Assembly (NCBI GenBank): GCA_035651755.1 | Contig: DASRFA010000050.1 | Span: forward strand, 124,001-188,000 | From: DASRFA01 sp035651755 | GTDB lineage: Bacteria > Desulfobacterota > Binatia > UBA12015 | Direction: 5' to 3' | DNA length: 64,000 nt | In this document: positions 42,426 through 50,873 of the stretch, piece after piece | Layout of the letters: the number at the start of each line of letters is the position of its first letter | Position numbering within the stretch: position 1 is the stretch's first letter | Made by a program: the position numbers and the translations under genes | The notes under the pieces: model-generated | The model's database searches: none | What the model was told of the DNA's origin: nothing | What the model saw: the letters and a program-made list of their open reading frames with translations, nothing else

Positions 42426-43802
42426 GTGAATCCATCGACCGCACCCCGCCGCCGCCGTCGCGTCCTCGAAGTCCATCTCGTCGCGCGCATTGGTTGCCTC
42501 GCGCCGGTCGCCGCGCTCGTCACCGTCGTCGTCTCCGCGACGCCGGCGGCGGCGCTCACCGCGGAGGACATCGATCGCGCGACGGTGTTTACGTCGCTCG
42601 GGCTGCAGAACGTCGTCGAGCGGCTCGCCTCGGACGACCTCGACGGGCGGAACAACGACACGTCCGGGTCGGCGCGCGCGCAGCGCTATCTGATCGCGCA
42701 GCTTCGGCGGATCGGACCCGGGCTCGATGCCAGCCGCGAAGGCGACGACGCGTACCGGCAGCCGTTCACCGAGGGCTCCGTGCGCGGGACGAACCTCCTC
42801 GCGGTCATCCGCGGGCGCGAGCTTCCGGACGAGTACGTGATCGTCGGCGCGCACTACGACCACCTCGGAAGGCGGTGCCCGTCGTCGCCGAGCGGGAACG
42901 TGTGCAACGGCGCGACCGACAACGCGACCGGCACCGCTGAGGTGATCGCCGTCGGGAACGCGCTGCGCCGGCTTCCCGAGCCGCCGCGGCGCTCGGTCGT
43001 GCTCGCCCTGTGGGACGCCGAGGAGGACGGGCTCGTCGGGTCGCGCCAGTACGTCCTGCACCCGATCGTCCCGCTCGATCGGACGGCCGCCTACGTGAAC
43101 TTCGACATCCAGGGCGCCGATCTGCTGCCGAGCCTCGCGCAGACGAGCTTCGCGCTCTCGGCCGAGACCGGCGGAGCGGACCTCCAGCGCGTGGTCGCGG
43201 ATGCGATCGCCGCCGAAGGGCTCGGCACGCGGCTCCTGAGCTACATCTTCGGACAGCTCCGGAGCGACTACGCGAACTTCGTCGCGGCCTCGGTGCCGAC
43301 CGTGTTCTTCTCCGACTCGACCGGCGCCTGCTACCACAAGACCGGCGACGACGCGGCGCTCGTCGACTACCCGAAGCTGCGCGCGCAGAGCCGGATCTCG
43401 TTCCGCGTCGTCGCGTCGCTCGCGGAGTCGCGGGAGCGGCCGCAGTTCGTGGCGCCGAATCCGGCGTTCGCGACGTTCGACGACGCGATCGTCCTGCGCG
43501 AGGTGATCGGCACCGGGCTCACGGACCTGCACGTCCTTCCGCCGGCGGATCGGGCGCGCGTGGTCGCGATCCAGGCCGCCGTGCAGGCGATCGTCGACGC
43601 CGGACCGGCCGCCTTCGATACCGCCGACGTCCAGACGCTGATCAACGCGGCGCTCGACACGATCGATCTCCTGACGGCGATGGAATGCCCCGGACGACCG
43701 CCGCGGCGCCGCGCCCTGCCAACGCTCGCGGACGCCCTCGGCGGCGTCCCGGCGGCCCCCGACGCTGCGGGAGCGGCCGGACGCGCGAGAGTCGCCGGAT
43801 GA
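42426..43802 (+). CDS. M28-family zinc aminopeptidase-like protein, secreted
   Basis: A 458-residue protein with a signal segment (about 15-44, ending TPAAA). The two-zinc M28 site is complete: His143 and Asp145 (GAHYDHLG), Asp165 (ATDNATG), Glu199-Glu200 (WDAEEDG), Asp227 (NFDIQG) and His304 (CYHKTGD). A helical C-terminal extension (about 340-458) is added. It probably trims peptides outside the cytoplasm. A GTG start follows AGAAGGGG. The stop overlaps the next ATG (ATGA), so it is coupled to the CHRD lipoprotein. Confidence 0.88.
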   Translation: MNPSTAPRRRRRVLEVHLVARIGCLAPVAALVTVVVSATPAAALTAEDIDRATVFTSLGLQNVVERLASDDLDGRNNDTSGSARAQRYLIAQLRRIGPGLDASREGDDAYRQPFTEGSVRGTNLLAVIRGRELPDEYVIVGAHYDHLGRRCPSSPSGNVCNGATDNATGTAEVIAVGNALRRLPEPPRRSVVLALWDAEEDGLVGSRQYVLHPIVPLDRTAAYVNFDIQGADLLPSLAQTSFALSAETGGADLQRVVADAIAAEGLGTRLLSYIFGQLRSDYANFVAASVPTVFFSDSTGACYHKTGDDAALVDYPKLRAQSRISFRVVASLAESRERPQFVAPNPAFATFDDAIVLREVIGTGLTDLHVLPPADRARVVAIQAAVQAIVDAGPAAFDTADVQTLINAALDTIDLLTAMECPGRPPRRRALPTLADALGGVPAAPDAAGAAGRARVAG

Positions 43803-44338
43803 GGCCCCGCGATCGCCTGCGGTTCGCCCTGCGAGCCCGAGTCGTAGCGGCGGCGCTCGGACTGCTCGTCGCCGCCTGCGGCGGCGGCGACGACGTCTCT
43901 CGCTTCAATGCCGTGCTGCTCGGCTCCAACGAGGTCCCGCCGGTCACGAGTGCGTCGACGGCGCTCTACGGCTTCGAGGTGAAGGAGAACGATACGGTGA
44001 TCTTCTATCGCGGCTCGATCATCGGGCTCGACCGCGACGAGATCGTCGGAGCGAACGTCTACCTGGGAGAGCCGGGCGAGAACGGCCCGATCCTCTTCGC
44101 GCTCGACGCCCCGCTGGTGGACGACGTGACGGAGTTCGACGTCGAGGGCGTTCTGCTCGCCGAGGACCTCGCGCCCGACAGCGGCCTCGCGACCTTCCAG
44201 GACGCCGTCGCGGCGATCCGCGCCGGGCGGGCCTACGTGAGCGTGCAGACGACCGGCAACCCGACGGGCGAGATTCGCGGCGCGATCGTGAAGGGTGCGC
44301 CTTCGCGGCGCGGGCTGAGCGGGATTCCATCGTTCTGA
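43799..44338 (+). CDS. CHRD-domain lipoprotein
   Basis: A 179-residue protein with a lipobox (LLVAACGGG, Cys27). One CHRD-like domain follows: NAVLLGSNEVPPVTSASTALYGFEV, VGANVYLGEPGENGPILF, and a last strand AYVSVQTTGNPTGEIRGAIVKG. CHRD was first described in chordin and occurs in many bacterial surface proteins of unknown role. It is translationally coupled to the M28 peptidase, so a partner or inhibitor role for that secreted enzyme is possible but unproven. Confidence 0.85.
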   Translation: MRPRDRLRFALRARVVAAALGLLVAACGGGDDVSRFNAVLLGSNEVPPVTSASTALYGFEVKENDTVIFYRGSIIGLDRDEIVGANVYLGEPGENGPILFALDAPLVDDVTEFDVEGVLLAEDLAPDSGLATFQDAVAAIRAGRAYVSVQTTGNPTGEIRGAIVKGAPSRRGLSGIPSF

Positions 44339-44355
44339 GCGGGAACCGCCGGTCG

Positions 44356-45123
44356 CTACTCGAACTTGCCGTGCCGTCCCGCGCCGGCGGCGAAGCGCGC
44401 CGCTCCCGCCTGCGTCTCGCCCGACCGGATGACGTCGAGGCCGCCGCGCGTCTCCGCGCGCAGCGCGTCGTCGAGGTCGAGGCTCCACTGCCGGTACGAC
44501 GAGAGGCGATCGGCGCGTAGGCAGCGCTGCGGGAACGCCGCGAGCTGGCGCGCGAGCGCGACCGCGGCTTCGAGCGCCTTGCCCGCCGGGACGAGGCGGT
44601 TCGCGAGGCCCATGCGGAGCGCCTCCGCGCCCGAGACGCCCCGCCCCGTCAAGATCAGGTCGAGCGCGTGGCTGTGGCCGAGGAGGCGCGAGAGGCGGAT
44701 GGTGCCTCCGTCGATGAGCGGGACGCCCCAGCGCCGGCAGTAGACGCCGAAGACGGCGTCCTCCGCCGCGACGCGCAGGTCGCACCACACCGCGAGCTCG
44801 AGGCCGCCCGCGACGGCGTGGCCCTCGACCGCGGCGATCGTCGGCTTCGAGAGCAGCATGCGCGACGGGCCCATCGGGCCGTCGCCGTCCTCGGTCACGC
44901 GGTTGCCGCCGCCCTTCGCGACCGCCTTCAGGTCGGCACCTGCGCAGAACGTCCCGCTCGCTCCGGTCAAGACCGCGACCGCCAGGTGGTCGTCCGCCTC
45001 GAAGCGGCGGAAGGCGGCGGCGAGCGCCGCGGCGGTCGGCCCGTCGACCGCGTTTCGGACGTCGGGTCGATCGATCGTGACGATCGCGACCGGACCGTCG
45101 ACATCCCAGCGCAACGTGCTCAT
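44356..45123 (-). CDS. Enoyl-CoA hydratase/isomerase family protein
   Basis: A 255-residue crotonase-fold protein. Oxyanion-hole motifs are GTFCAGADLKA (about 57-67) and EGHAVAGGLELAVWCDLRVA. The catalytic region reads RRWGVPLIDGGTIRLSRLLG, a pattern of an EchA-like subgroup where the usual Glu is absent and an Asp sits nearby, so the reaction may differ from simple hydration. The ATG at 45123 overlaps the upstream hydratase stop by 4 bases (ATGA), forming a coupled pair. Confidence 0.87.
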   Translation of the reverse strand: MSTLRWDVDGPVAIVTIDRPDVRNAVDGPTAAALAAAFRRFEADDHLAVAVLTGASGTFCAGADLKAVAKGGGNRVTEDGDGPMGPSRMLLSKPTIAAVEGHAVAGGLELAVWCDLRVAAEDAVFGVYCRRWGVPLIDGGTIRLSRLLGHSHALDLILTGRGVSGAEALRMGLANRLVPAGKALEAAVALARQLAAFPQRCLRADRLSSYRQWSLDLDDALRAETRGGLDVIRSGETQAGAARFAAGAGRHGKFE

Positions 45124-46067
45124 TTCTTCCTCCCGGGCCGGCTGCCGTAGTCGCCGAACGGGTCGTCGCGCTCGCGCACGGCCTGGCGGAATCCGACGTC
45201 CATCGCGCGGTCGACGAAGTCGAGACCTTCCTGCGTGTGGCGCGCGACGCCGTCGAAGAGGGTGCCGAGGAGGCGGCTCGACGCGAAGCCCATGTTCTCC
45301 ACCGTCTGGTTGCAGAGGAGCTTCAGCATGACGAGCTGGTTCGTCGGCACCTGGGCCATGCGGCGCGCGAGCGCGAACGCGCGCTCGTCGAGCTCGCCGT
45401 CGGGCACGCACTCGAGGACGAGGCCGATGTCGGCCGCCGTCCGCGCCGGGATCTCGTCGCCGGTCAAGAGCCAGCGCTTCGCGCGCTCGAGGCCCATGCG
45501 GTAGACCCACATCGCGGTCGTCGGCGTGCCCCACACGCGCGACGGCGGGTATCCGAAGCTCGCGCCCTCGCCGGCCACGATGATGTCCGCGCACAGCACC
45601 ATGTCGGTGCCGCCGCCGATGCACCAGCCCTGGACCGCGGCGATCGTGGGCTTCTTCGCGTACCAGAGCTTCATGTAGGTCTCGACGAAGCGGCCCATCA
45701 TGCGGAGGTCCGAGACGGAATCCCAGGTTCTCGAAGCGAGGGGATCGCTCCCCTCGCCCCGTCGGGCAAAGCCCGCCGGGGCCCCACTCCCCGCGGGCTC
45801 GCTTCGCTCGCGGGCAGCGGACGCCGAGGAGACCCGCTCGCCGGCCTGCGCCGCGGTCGACCAGTCCAGGCCGTAGCCGGCGCAGAAGGCGCGTCCCTCC
45901 GCTCGCAGCAGGATGACGTGCGCCGAGCGGTCGGCGTCGCCTTCCTCGATCGCCGCGGCGAGCTCGTCGCGGAGCGCCGGGGTGATGGTGTTGTATTCCT
46001 GGGCGCGCGTGAGCGTGATCACGTGCACGCGATCGCGCACCTCCGTCCGGAGCGTCGACCCGTTCAT
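45120..46067 (-). CDS. Enoyl-CoA hydratase family protein with an in-frame repeat insertion
   Basis: A 315-residue crotonase-fold protein, about 40-50 residues longer than usual. GRAFCAGYGLDWST provides the first oxyanion motif and QGWCIGGGTDMVLCADIIVA the second. Between them, residues about 75-115 (SSASAARERSEPAGSGAPAG and following) are low-complexity and are encoded by palindromic repeat DNA at 45731-45830, after which normal family sequence (WDSVSDLRMMG) resumes in frame. The active-site region FGYPPSRVWGTPTTAMWVYR lacks the canonical Glu pair. I chose the ATG at 46067 (MNGSTLRTEV). Confidence 0.83.
   Translation of the reverse strand: MNGSTLRTEVRDRVHVITLTRAQEYNTITPALRDELAAAIEEGDADRSAHVILLRAEGRAFCAGYGLDWSTAAQAGERVSSASAARERSEPAGSGAPAGFARRGEGSDPLASRTWDSVSDLRMMGRFVETYMKLWYAKKPTIAAVQGWCIGGGTDMVLCADIIVAGEGASFGYPPSRVWGTPTTAMWVYRMGLERAKRWLLTGDEIPARTAADIGLVLECVPDGELDERAFALARRMAQVPTNQLVMLKLLCNQTVENMGFASSRLLGTLFDGVARHTQEGLDFVDRAMDVGFRQAVRERDDPFGDYGSRPGRKK
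45731..45830. repeat. Palindromic repeat element inside the enoyl-CoA hydratase gene
   Basis: Contains GCGAGGGG/CCCCTCGC (45736-45743 with 45750-45757), CGGGC-AAA-GCCCG (45763-45775) and GCTCGCTTCGCTCGC (45798-45812 approx). A similar arrangement around a GGCTTTGCC core occurs at 47195-47275 in the opposite orientation. Together these suggest a small mobile palindromic element inserted without breaking the frame. Confidence 0.5.
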
Positions 46068-46131
46068 GCGGCAGGCATGTCCGAGCCGCACCGCCCGCGC
46101 AACCGGCTCGCGGCCGGCGGCAGCCGCTCGC

Positions 46132-46704
46132 TCAGACGCCGGCGAGCGCTTGCTCGATGCGCCGGATGACCTCGGCTTCCGAGCGCGACGTCCTGAGCGC
46201 GAGGCCCAGGACGCCGCCCGACGCGTCGGCCGTGTGCTCGGCGCGCTGGAGGATGGTCGACGCGAGCCACTCGCGGTCGCGCGGCTCGAGCGTCGGGAGG
46301 AGCGCCCTGGTGTACGCGACCCAGGTGTCGAAGACCTCGGGCGGGGGACGGCGCGCGAGCCAGCTCGCGATCATCTCGTAGGCGGGCGAGCCCTTCGGGA
46401 TCCGGTGGGGCGACAGCTCTTCCAGGATCGCCGTTCGCTCTTCCGGATCGACGGCGCCGTCGGCCCACGCGACCTCGATCGCGGGGACGAGGCCGAACGC
46501 GAGCAGCGTCGAGGCGTCGAATCCGAGATTCACGAGGCGATCGAGGACCGCGTCGTCGCGGATGCCGGTCGCCTGGCGGAGACTCTCCTTGGCGTCGCGA
46601 CGGCGGTCTTCCGCCTTCAGCCGATCGAGGAGCTGCCCGTTGTACTTCCGAAAGAACGCTTCCTCGAGCGCGCGCCTGCGATCCTCGAAAATGTCTTCCG
46701 CCAC
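46132..46704 (-). CDS. TerB-like helical protein of unknown function
   Basis: A 190-residue soluble, mostly helical protein. The stretch FGLVPAIEVAWADGAVDPEE (about 70-89) resembles the helix-acidic-helix signature of TerB-like proteins, seen in tellurite-resistance and other stress proteins. The start is a GTG 4 bases after GGAGG. It lies 64 bases upstream of the two hydratase genes on the same strand and may be co-transcribed with them. No more precise role can be given. Confidence 0.6.
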   Translation of the reverse strand: MAEDIFEDRRRALEEAFFRKYNGQLLDRLKAEDRRRDAKESLRQATGIRDDAVLDRLVNLGFDASTLLAFGLVPAIEVAWADGAVDPEERTAILEELSPHRIPKGSPAYEMIASWLARRPPPEVFDTWVAYTRALLPTLEPRDREWLASTILQRAEHTADASGGVLGLALRTSRSEAEVIRRIEQALAGV

Positions 46705-46908
46705 GCAACCTCCGTCGATGTGGGACCGTCATACCATGCGGAACAGGGCAAGCCACGCCGGACGGCCACGGCGCGCGACCACTGCCGACGCTCGCGAGCC
46801 GCGCCGGTCGTCAAGACCAAAGTCGTGTCGTCACGATCGTGGGAACGACGGCCTGGTTTCTGCGGCGCGACGAGGATATGTCGGTCGGCGAAAAGGAGGA
46901 ACCAGACG

Positions 46909-47142
46909 ATGAACCCCTTTGGCTTGACGACGTTCGTGGACCTCGCCCCGCGCCTGGTCCTGCCCTTCTCGCTGCAGGCGGCGCTCGCGCTGCAGGCGAT
47001 GGGTCTCCTCGTCGTGTCGGGCCTCGGGGTGCTGCACGCGGTGTGGCGCGCCGAGCGCTCGGCTACGGCCGGGATCGCCCGCGTGCGGCCGACCGCCCGC
47101 GTCGTCCCTCTGCGTCGCCCCCTCGGCGAGCCGGTCGCCTGA
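46909..47142 (+). CDS. Small single-pass membrane protein
   Basis: A 77-residue protein: a short N-terminal amphipathic piece (MNPFGLTTFVDLAPRLVLPF), one transmembrane helix (about residues 18-45, SLQAALALQAMGLLVVSGLGVLH) and a basic tail (RPTARVVPLRR). The ribosome-binding site AAAAGGAGGA lies 8 bases before the ATG, among the strongest in the window, which supports expression. No family recognised. Confidence 0.6.
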   Translation: MNPFGLTTFVDLAPRLVLPFSLQAALALQAMGLLVVSGLGVLHAVWRAERSATAGIARVRPTARVVPLRRPLGEPVA

Positions 47143-47194
47143 CGTCCGCGGCCGCCGGGGCCGAATCGGCCCCGGCGGCCCGGCTCGCCTGGAT

Positions 47195-47275
47195 TGCGAA
47201 GCGACGAGCGCAGGCTTTGCCTGCGCGACGAGGCCCATCGGAGGAGCGCAGCCCGGCGAGCGAAGCTCGCGCGGC
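47195..47275. repeat. Intergenic palindromic repeat, related to the one at 45731-45830
   Basis: Begins with GCGAAGCGACGA, contains the perfect 8-bp stem GCGCAGGC-TTT-GCCTGCGC (47208-47226), then GACGAGGC, GGAGGAGCG and a second hairpin GCGAGC-GAA-GCTCGC (47256-47270 approx). The GGCTTTGCC core and the following GACGnGGC, GGAGCG and CCC blocks match the reverse complement of the element inside the hydratase gene. Confidence 0.45.
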
Positions 47276-47364
47276 GAGCACCGCACGGGGGCGCATTGCT
47301 ATAGGTTTTCGCGCGACATCCGATAGAATCTGTCGCCGCACCGGTCGGCGACGGGGGACGAGGG

Positions 47365-48069
47365 GTGGCAGAGGAAGGATCGTCTGGCGAGCGGGGCTCG
47401 ACCGCCCTGGCTCTCGTGTTTCCTCCGGCGGAGGCGATCCGGGCCAATCGGGCCCTGCGCGCGCGCCGCCCGGGCATCGGGGAGCCGTCGCCGGCGCTCG
47501 GTGATGCCGAGGTGTCGCACTGGCGATCGCTGCTCGAGGGCTCGCCGACGCTCGGGACGGTCGTCGACCAGATCTACGAGGAGGCGGTTCGGCGCACCTC
47601 TGTCGCCGCGACCGCGGCCCACCAGAGCGTCGCGACCGCGGCGATCGTGACGAGCGTCCTCGTGCTCACGATCGCGCTTCCGGCGGTGGGGCAGATGTTC
47701 GAGGTGTCGCCGTGGTTCCTGATCGCGGTGGCGTTCGCGTTCGTCGGCCTCCTTTCCGCCGCGCGCGCCGCTCGCCTGGCGCGCTTCGCCGCCGTCGACC
47801 TCGACGTCATCGGCGACCCGATCGAGAGCGGTCGCGCCGCGCGCGGCGAGGCCGCACGCGACGTCTTCCTGGTCGCGGTGCGCGCACGGCGCGCCGCGGC
47901 GGCCGCCCACAACCGCGTCGTGAGCGAGGCCGTGACGAACCTCGTCACGGCGGCGTGGGGCTGCCTCCGGAACGCGTTCGTCGCGCTGCTCGCATGGATC
48001 CTGATCGACGTCGCCCCGGCCGCTTTCGCGGCCGGGGCGCGTGGCTTGGGTCGAACGTTCGGCGCGTGA
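47365..48069 (+). CDS. Membrane protein of unknown function
   Basis: A 234-residue protein with a polar N-terminal 70 residues, two adjacent transmembrane helices (about 88-108 and 115-135), a charged helical stretch (ARGEAARDVFLVAVRARRAAAAAHNRVV) and a C-terminal helix (about 205-225). No family motif is recognised. GTG start after GGGGGACGAGG. The AT-richer stretch at 47285-47335 just upstream probably contains its promoter; TAGAAT at 47324-47329 is a possible -10, but a matching -35 is not convincing. Confidence 0.62.
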   Translation: MAEEGSSGERGSTALALVFPPAEAIRANRALRARRPGIGEPSPALGDAEVSHWRSLLEGSPTLGTVVDQIYEEAVRRTSVAATAAHQSVATAAIVTSVLVLTIALPAVGQMFEVSPWFLIAVAFAFVGLLSAARAARLARFAAVDLDVIGDPIESGRAARGEAARDVFLVAVRARRAAAAAHNRVVSEAVTNLVTAAWGCLRNAFVALLAWILIDVAPAAFAAGARGLGRTFGA

Positions 48070-48078
48070 CCGCCGGAA

Positions 48079-49164
48079 TCAGGGCAGGTTCAGCAGCCAG
48101 CCGTTCTGCTTTTGGATCCAGTCGTTGGTGGTCTCGAAGTCCTCGGGCCCGATCGAGAACTTGACGGTCATCGTCGGGACCGTCGCGCGGGCCTCGAGCG
48201 CCGGGTCGAACGCCTGGATGTCGATCTTGTAGGCGAGGCCCGGTCCGTCGCGCTGCGAGATCTTGATGAACGCGATGCCGCCGTTGTCGCGCGCGGCGTC
48301 GTTCCGGAACGTCCACGTGCCGTCGCCCTGCTTGACGAAGTTCAAGCCGTTCACGGGGACGACCTGCGGTACGCTGAAGATCTCCTGGAAGAACTGGTTC
48401 GAGAGGTGCAGCTCGAACGGCTGGTTCGGCGGGTCGAGCGGCGCGCCGGGTATGAGCAGCGAGTGGAACTCGAAGAAGTCCGGGTCCTGCGGGCCGCCGC
48501 GGAAGATGATGCGCTCCGGGCACGCGTGCGGGCAGGTGATGATGCGCTGCCCGAAGACGAGCGTCGTGCAGCCGGAAGCGTCGCAGTCGGCGCACACGTT
48601 CGGGACGTGCGAGGAGCAGGCGCGGAGTGCCCCGGGCTGGGTGAACGCCATCAGCCCGAGCTGCGAGATGTTGTCGTTGTTCACGACCTGCAGCCGGATC
48701 GTGGCGAGGTCGACCGACCCGTTCGGCGGGATGGTGATGCCGTTCGCCTTCAGGTCGATCGTGACGGCGTTCGGTCCCGCGGCCGAGCACGAATTGACCT
48801 GTGCCGCCTTGTCGACGCAGCCGCTCGGCCCGACCGGCACGAACGCCAGCTTCCCGGAAACCTGGTTGTTGCAGAGCGGATCCGTACACGCGAGCTTGAC
48901 GGTGATCGGCCCGGTGAGCTGTGCCGGGACCGGCGCGACGCCGTCCGCGGGAGCGACCATCGCCGGCGTGTCGGTGCTGGTGTTGTTGGCGGTGACGACG
49001 ACGTCGATCAGCTCGCCGACGGGGAGGATCCCCCAGTTCGTGGGAAAGAGGGAAAGCGAGCCGCCCGCCTGCACGGCATGCGCGCGGCCGGGGATCGCGA
49101 GGACGAGAGCGAGAACGAGGAGCGGAGGAAGATAGCGCGGCAACGAGCGCGCGGTGCTGGACAT
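48079..49164 (-). CDS. Secreted Cys-rich protein of unknown function
   Basis: A 361-residue exported protein with a classical signal peptide (MSSTARSLPRYLPPLLVLAL, cleavage near RAHA at about 31). The mature part looks beta-rich: LIDVVVTANNTSTDTPAMVA resembles a cohesin- or CARDB-type strand pattern, and there are about ten cysteines (CSSHVPNVCADCDASGC, CPHACPE), suggesting disulfides. No family is recognised. AAGGAGAG lies before the ATG, supporting this start. It is convergent with the membrane-protein gene at 47365. Confidence 0.7.
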   Translation of the reverse strand: MSSTARSLPRYLPPLLVLALVLAIPGRAHAVQAGGSLSLFPTNWGILPVGELIDVVVTANNTSTDTPAMVAPADGVAPVPAQLTGPITVKLACTDPLCNNQVSGKLAFVPVGPSGCVDKAAQVNSCSAAGPNAVTIDLKANGITIPPNGSVDLATIRLQVVNNDNISQLGLMAFTQPGALRACSSHVPNVCADCDASGCTTLVFGQRIITCPHACPERIIFRGGPQDPDFFEFHSLLIPGAPLDPPNQPFELHLSNQFFQEIFSVPQVVPVNGLNFVKQGDGTWTFRNDAARDNGGIAFIKISQRDGPGLAYKIDIQAFDPALEARATVPTMTVKFSIGPEDFETTNDWIQKQNGWLLNLP

Positions 49165-49542
49165 GACGAGCTCTCCTTCTGCATTCCTTTGCTCCGGGGA
49201 AGCACCGTGGCGCCTGAAGGTGCAGGCGAGGCGCCGGCGCCATCGAAGTACGTGGGCCTGGTGGACGCGGCTGCGTCCCGTGCGCTTCTCACCCCCTTCC
49301 AACCCGACCGGCTGCCGCCGCCCGCCCTCGCGGGACGACGGACTGCTCAACTTGCGACGCGCCGCTGCGCCAACCGCAGCCGGTCACGTCCGGTCACGAC
49401 GCGCGCCATATCAGGAATCATCGCGGGCGCCAATGCCCTTGACGGGGATTTGCGCGATTCCGTCGCTCCGCGCGCGAGCGCGGCGAGTCGGTGCGGGAGC
49501 GCCGCGTCAAACCAATGCGGCGCTGATGAGGGTCGGCGCTCG
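49165..49542. other. Non-coding stretch between two minus-strand genes
   Basis: 378 bases without a convincing gene. It should hold the promoter of the secreted protein. Visible items are a tandem pair of CGGTCACG (49381-49388 and 49391-49398) in a spacing of 10 bases, possibly a direct-repeat operator, and the hairpin at 49498-49524. Otherwise I see nothing recognisable. Confidence 0.4.
49498..49524. terminator. Hairpin just after the acyl-CoA dehydrogenase stop
   Basis: AGCGCCGC and GCGGCGCT form a perfect 8-bp stem with an 11-base loop, about 20 bases after the minus-strand stop at 49543. No T-run follows, so it is at best a weak or factor-assisted terminator. Confidence 0.35.
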
Positions 49543-50739
49543 TCAGGCGAAGCGCGCGAGCTCGCGGCGCGCGATCACCTGCTTGTGCACCTCGTCGGGG
49601 CCGTCGGCGAGGCGGAGCGCGCGTCCCTGCCGCCACATGACCGCGATCGGCAGGTCGTCGGTCACGCCGAGCGAGCCGTGCACCTGGATCGCGCGGTCGA
49701 GCACGTCCATGTACACGTTCGCGGCGATCACCTTGATCATCGAGATCTCCTGGCGCGCCTGCTTCTTGCCGACCGTGTCCATCTTCCAGGCGGCGTAGAG
49801 CGTCAGGAGGCGCGCCTGGTCGATCTCCATGCGGGAGCGCGCGATCATTTCCTGCACGAACTGCTTGCTCGCGAGCGGCTCGCCGAACGCCACGCGCTGG
49901 TTCGCGCGCTTGCACATGAGCTCGAGCGCGCGCTCCGCGCCCCCGATCGCCCGCATGCAGTGGTGGATGCGGCCCGGGCCGAGCCGCGACTGCGCGATCA
50001 TGAACCCGCCGCCGACCGGCCCGAGCGTGTTCGTGACCGGCACGCGGCAGTCCTGGTAGAGGATCTCGCAGTGGCCGCCGCCGCCGGTGTGGCCCATGAC
50101 CGAGATCGGGCGGACGATGTTGAAGCCGGGCGCGTCGATCGGCACCAGGATCATGCTGGCCCGGCGATGGGGCGGCTGGTCGGGGTCGGTCACGACCATC
50201 GCGATCGCGAGGCTCGCTCCGATCGCGCCCGAGGTGAACCACTTGCGGCCGTTGATCACCCAGTCGTCGCCGTCGCGGACGGCGCGGGTCTGGATGAGCG
50301 TCGGGTCCGAGCCCGCGACGTCGCGCTCGGTCATCGAGAAGCAGCTCCGGATCGTCCCCTCGAGGAGCGGCTCGAGCCACCGCTTCTTCTGCGCCTCGGT
50401 CGCGAACTCGACCAGGATCTCGATGTTGCCGGTGTCGGGCGCGGCGCAGTTGAAGGCGGAAGAAGCGACGAGGCTCCGGCCCATGATCTCCGCGAGGAAC
50501 GCGTACTCCCAGTTCGTGAGCCCCGCGCCGTACTCCGAGTCGGGGAGGAAGAGGTTCCAGAGCCCGGCCACCTTCGCCTTCTTGCGGAGCTCGAGCATCG
50601 TCGGGCCGTACGGGACGCCCGGCTTGATGAGCTCGCTCTCGTGGAAGACCTTGGCCTCCGCGGGATAGACGTGCTCGTCCATGAAATCGAGCAGGCGGCG
50701 GCGCAGCTCCTCGGTGCGAGGAGACGGATTGAAGTCCAT
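49543..50739 (-). CDS. Acyl-CoA dehydrogenase, ACAD10/11-like
   Basis: A 398-residue FAD enzyme. Signatures: SMTERDVAGSDPTLIQT (about 133-149), WVINGRKWFTSGA (about 159-171) and the C-terminal MWRQGRALRLADGPDEVH, where the ADGPDEVH motif with Asp in the active-site loop is typical of the ACAD10/11 group that handles hydroxylated or branched long acyl-CoAs. The substrate is not certain. Monocistronic, with GGAGGAT before the ATG; divergent from the DUF309 gene. Confidence 0.9.
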   Translation of the reverse strand: MDFNPSPRTEELRRRLLDFMDEHVYPAEAKVFHESELIKPGVPYGPTMLELRKKAKVAGLWNLFLPDSEYGAGLTNWEYAFLAEIMGRSLVASSAFNCAAPDTGNIEILVEFATEAQKKRWLEPLLEGTIRSCFSMTERDVAGSDPTLIQTRAVRDGDDWVINGRKWFTSGAIGASLAIAMVVTDPDQPPHRRASMILVPIDAPGFNIVRPISVMGHTGGGGHCEILYQDCRVPVTNTLGPVGGGFMIAQSRLGPGRIHHCMRAIGGAERALELMCKRANQRVAFGEPLASKQFVQEMIARSRMEIDQARLLTLYAAWKMDTVGKKQARQEISMIKVIAANVYMDVLDRAIQVHGSLGVTDDLPIAVMWRQGRALRLADGPDEVHKQVIARRELARFA

Positions 50740-50873
50740 CGCGGATCCTCCGTGACGTCCGGGCTCGCGCGGCGGCGGGCGGGAAGGCGTCGACGCTACG
50801 CCGCGCCCGGCAGCGAGTCCAGTGCGGCGTCGCCGCGCCCGCGCGCGGCGCGCCTGCTTGCCGGATCGGCCGC

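Noticed and set aside
47296..47329. TTGCTA and TAGAAT as a promoter for the membrane protein at 47365
   Set aside because: The spacing is 22 bases, too long for a normal sigma-70-type promoter; only the general AT-rich character supports a promoter here.
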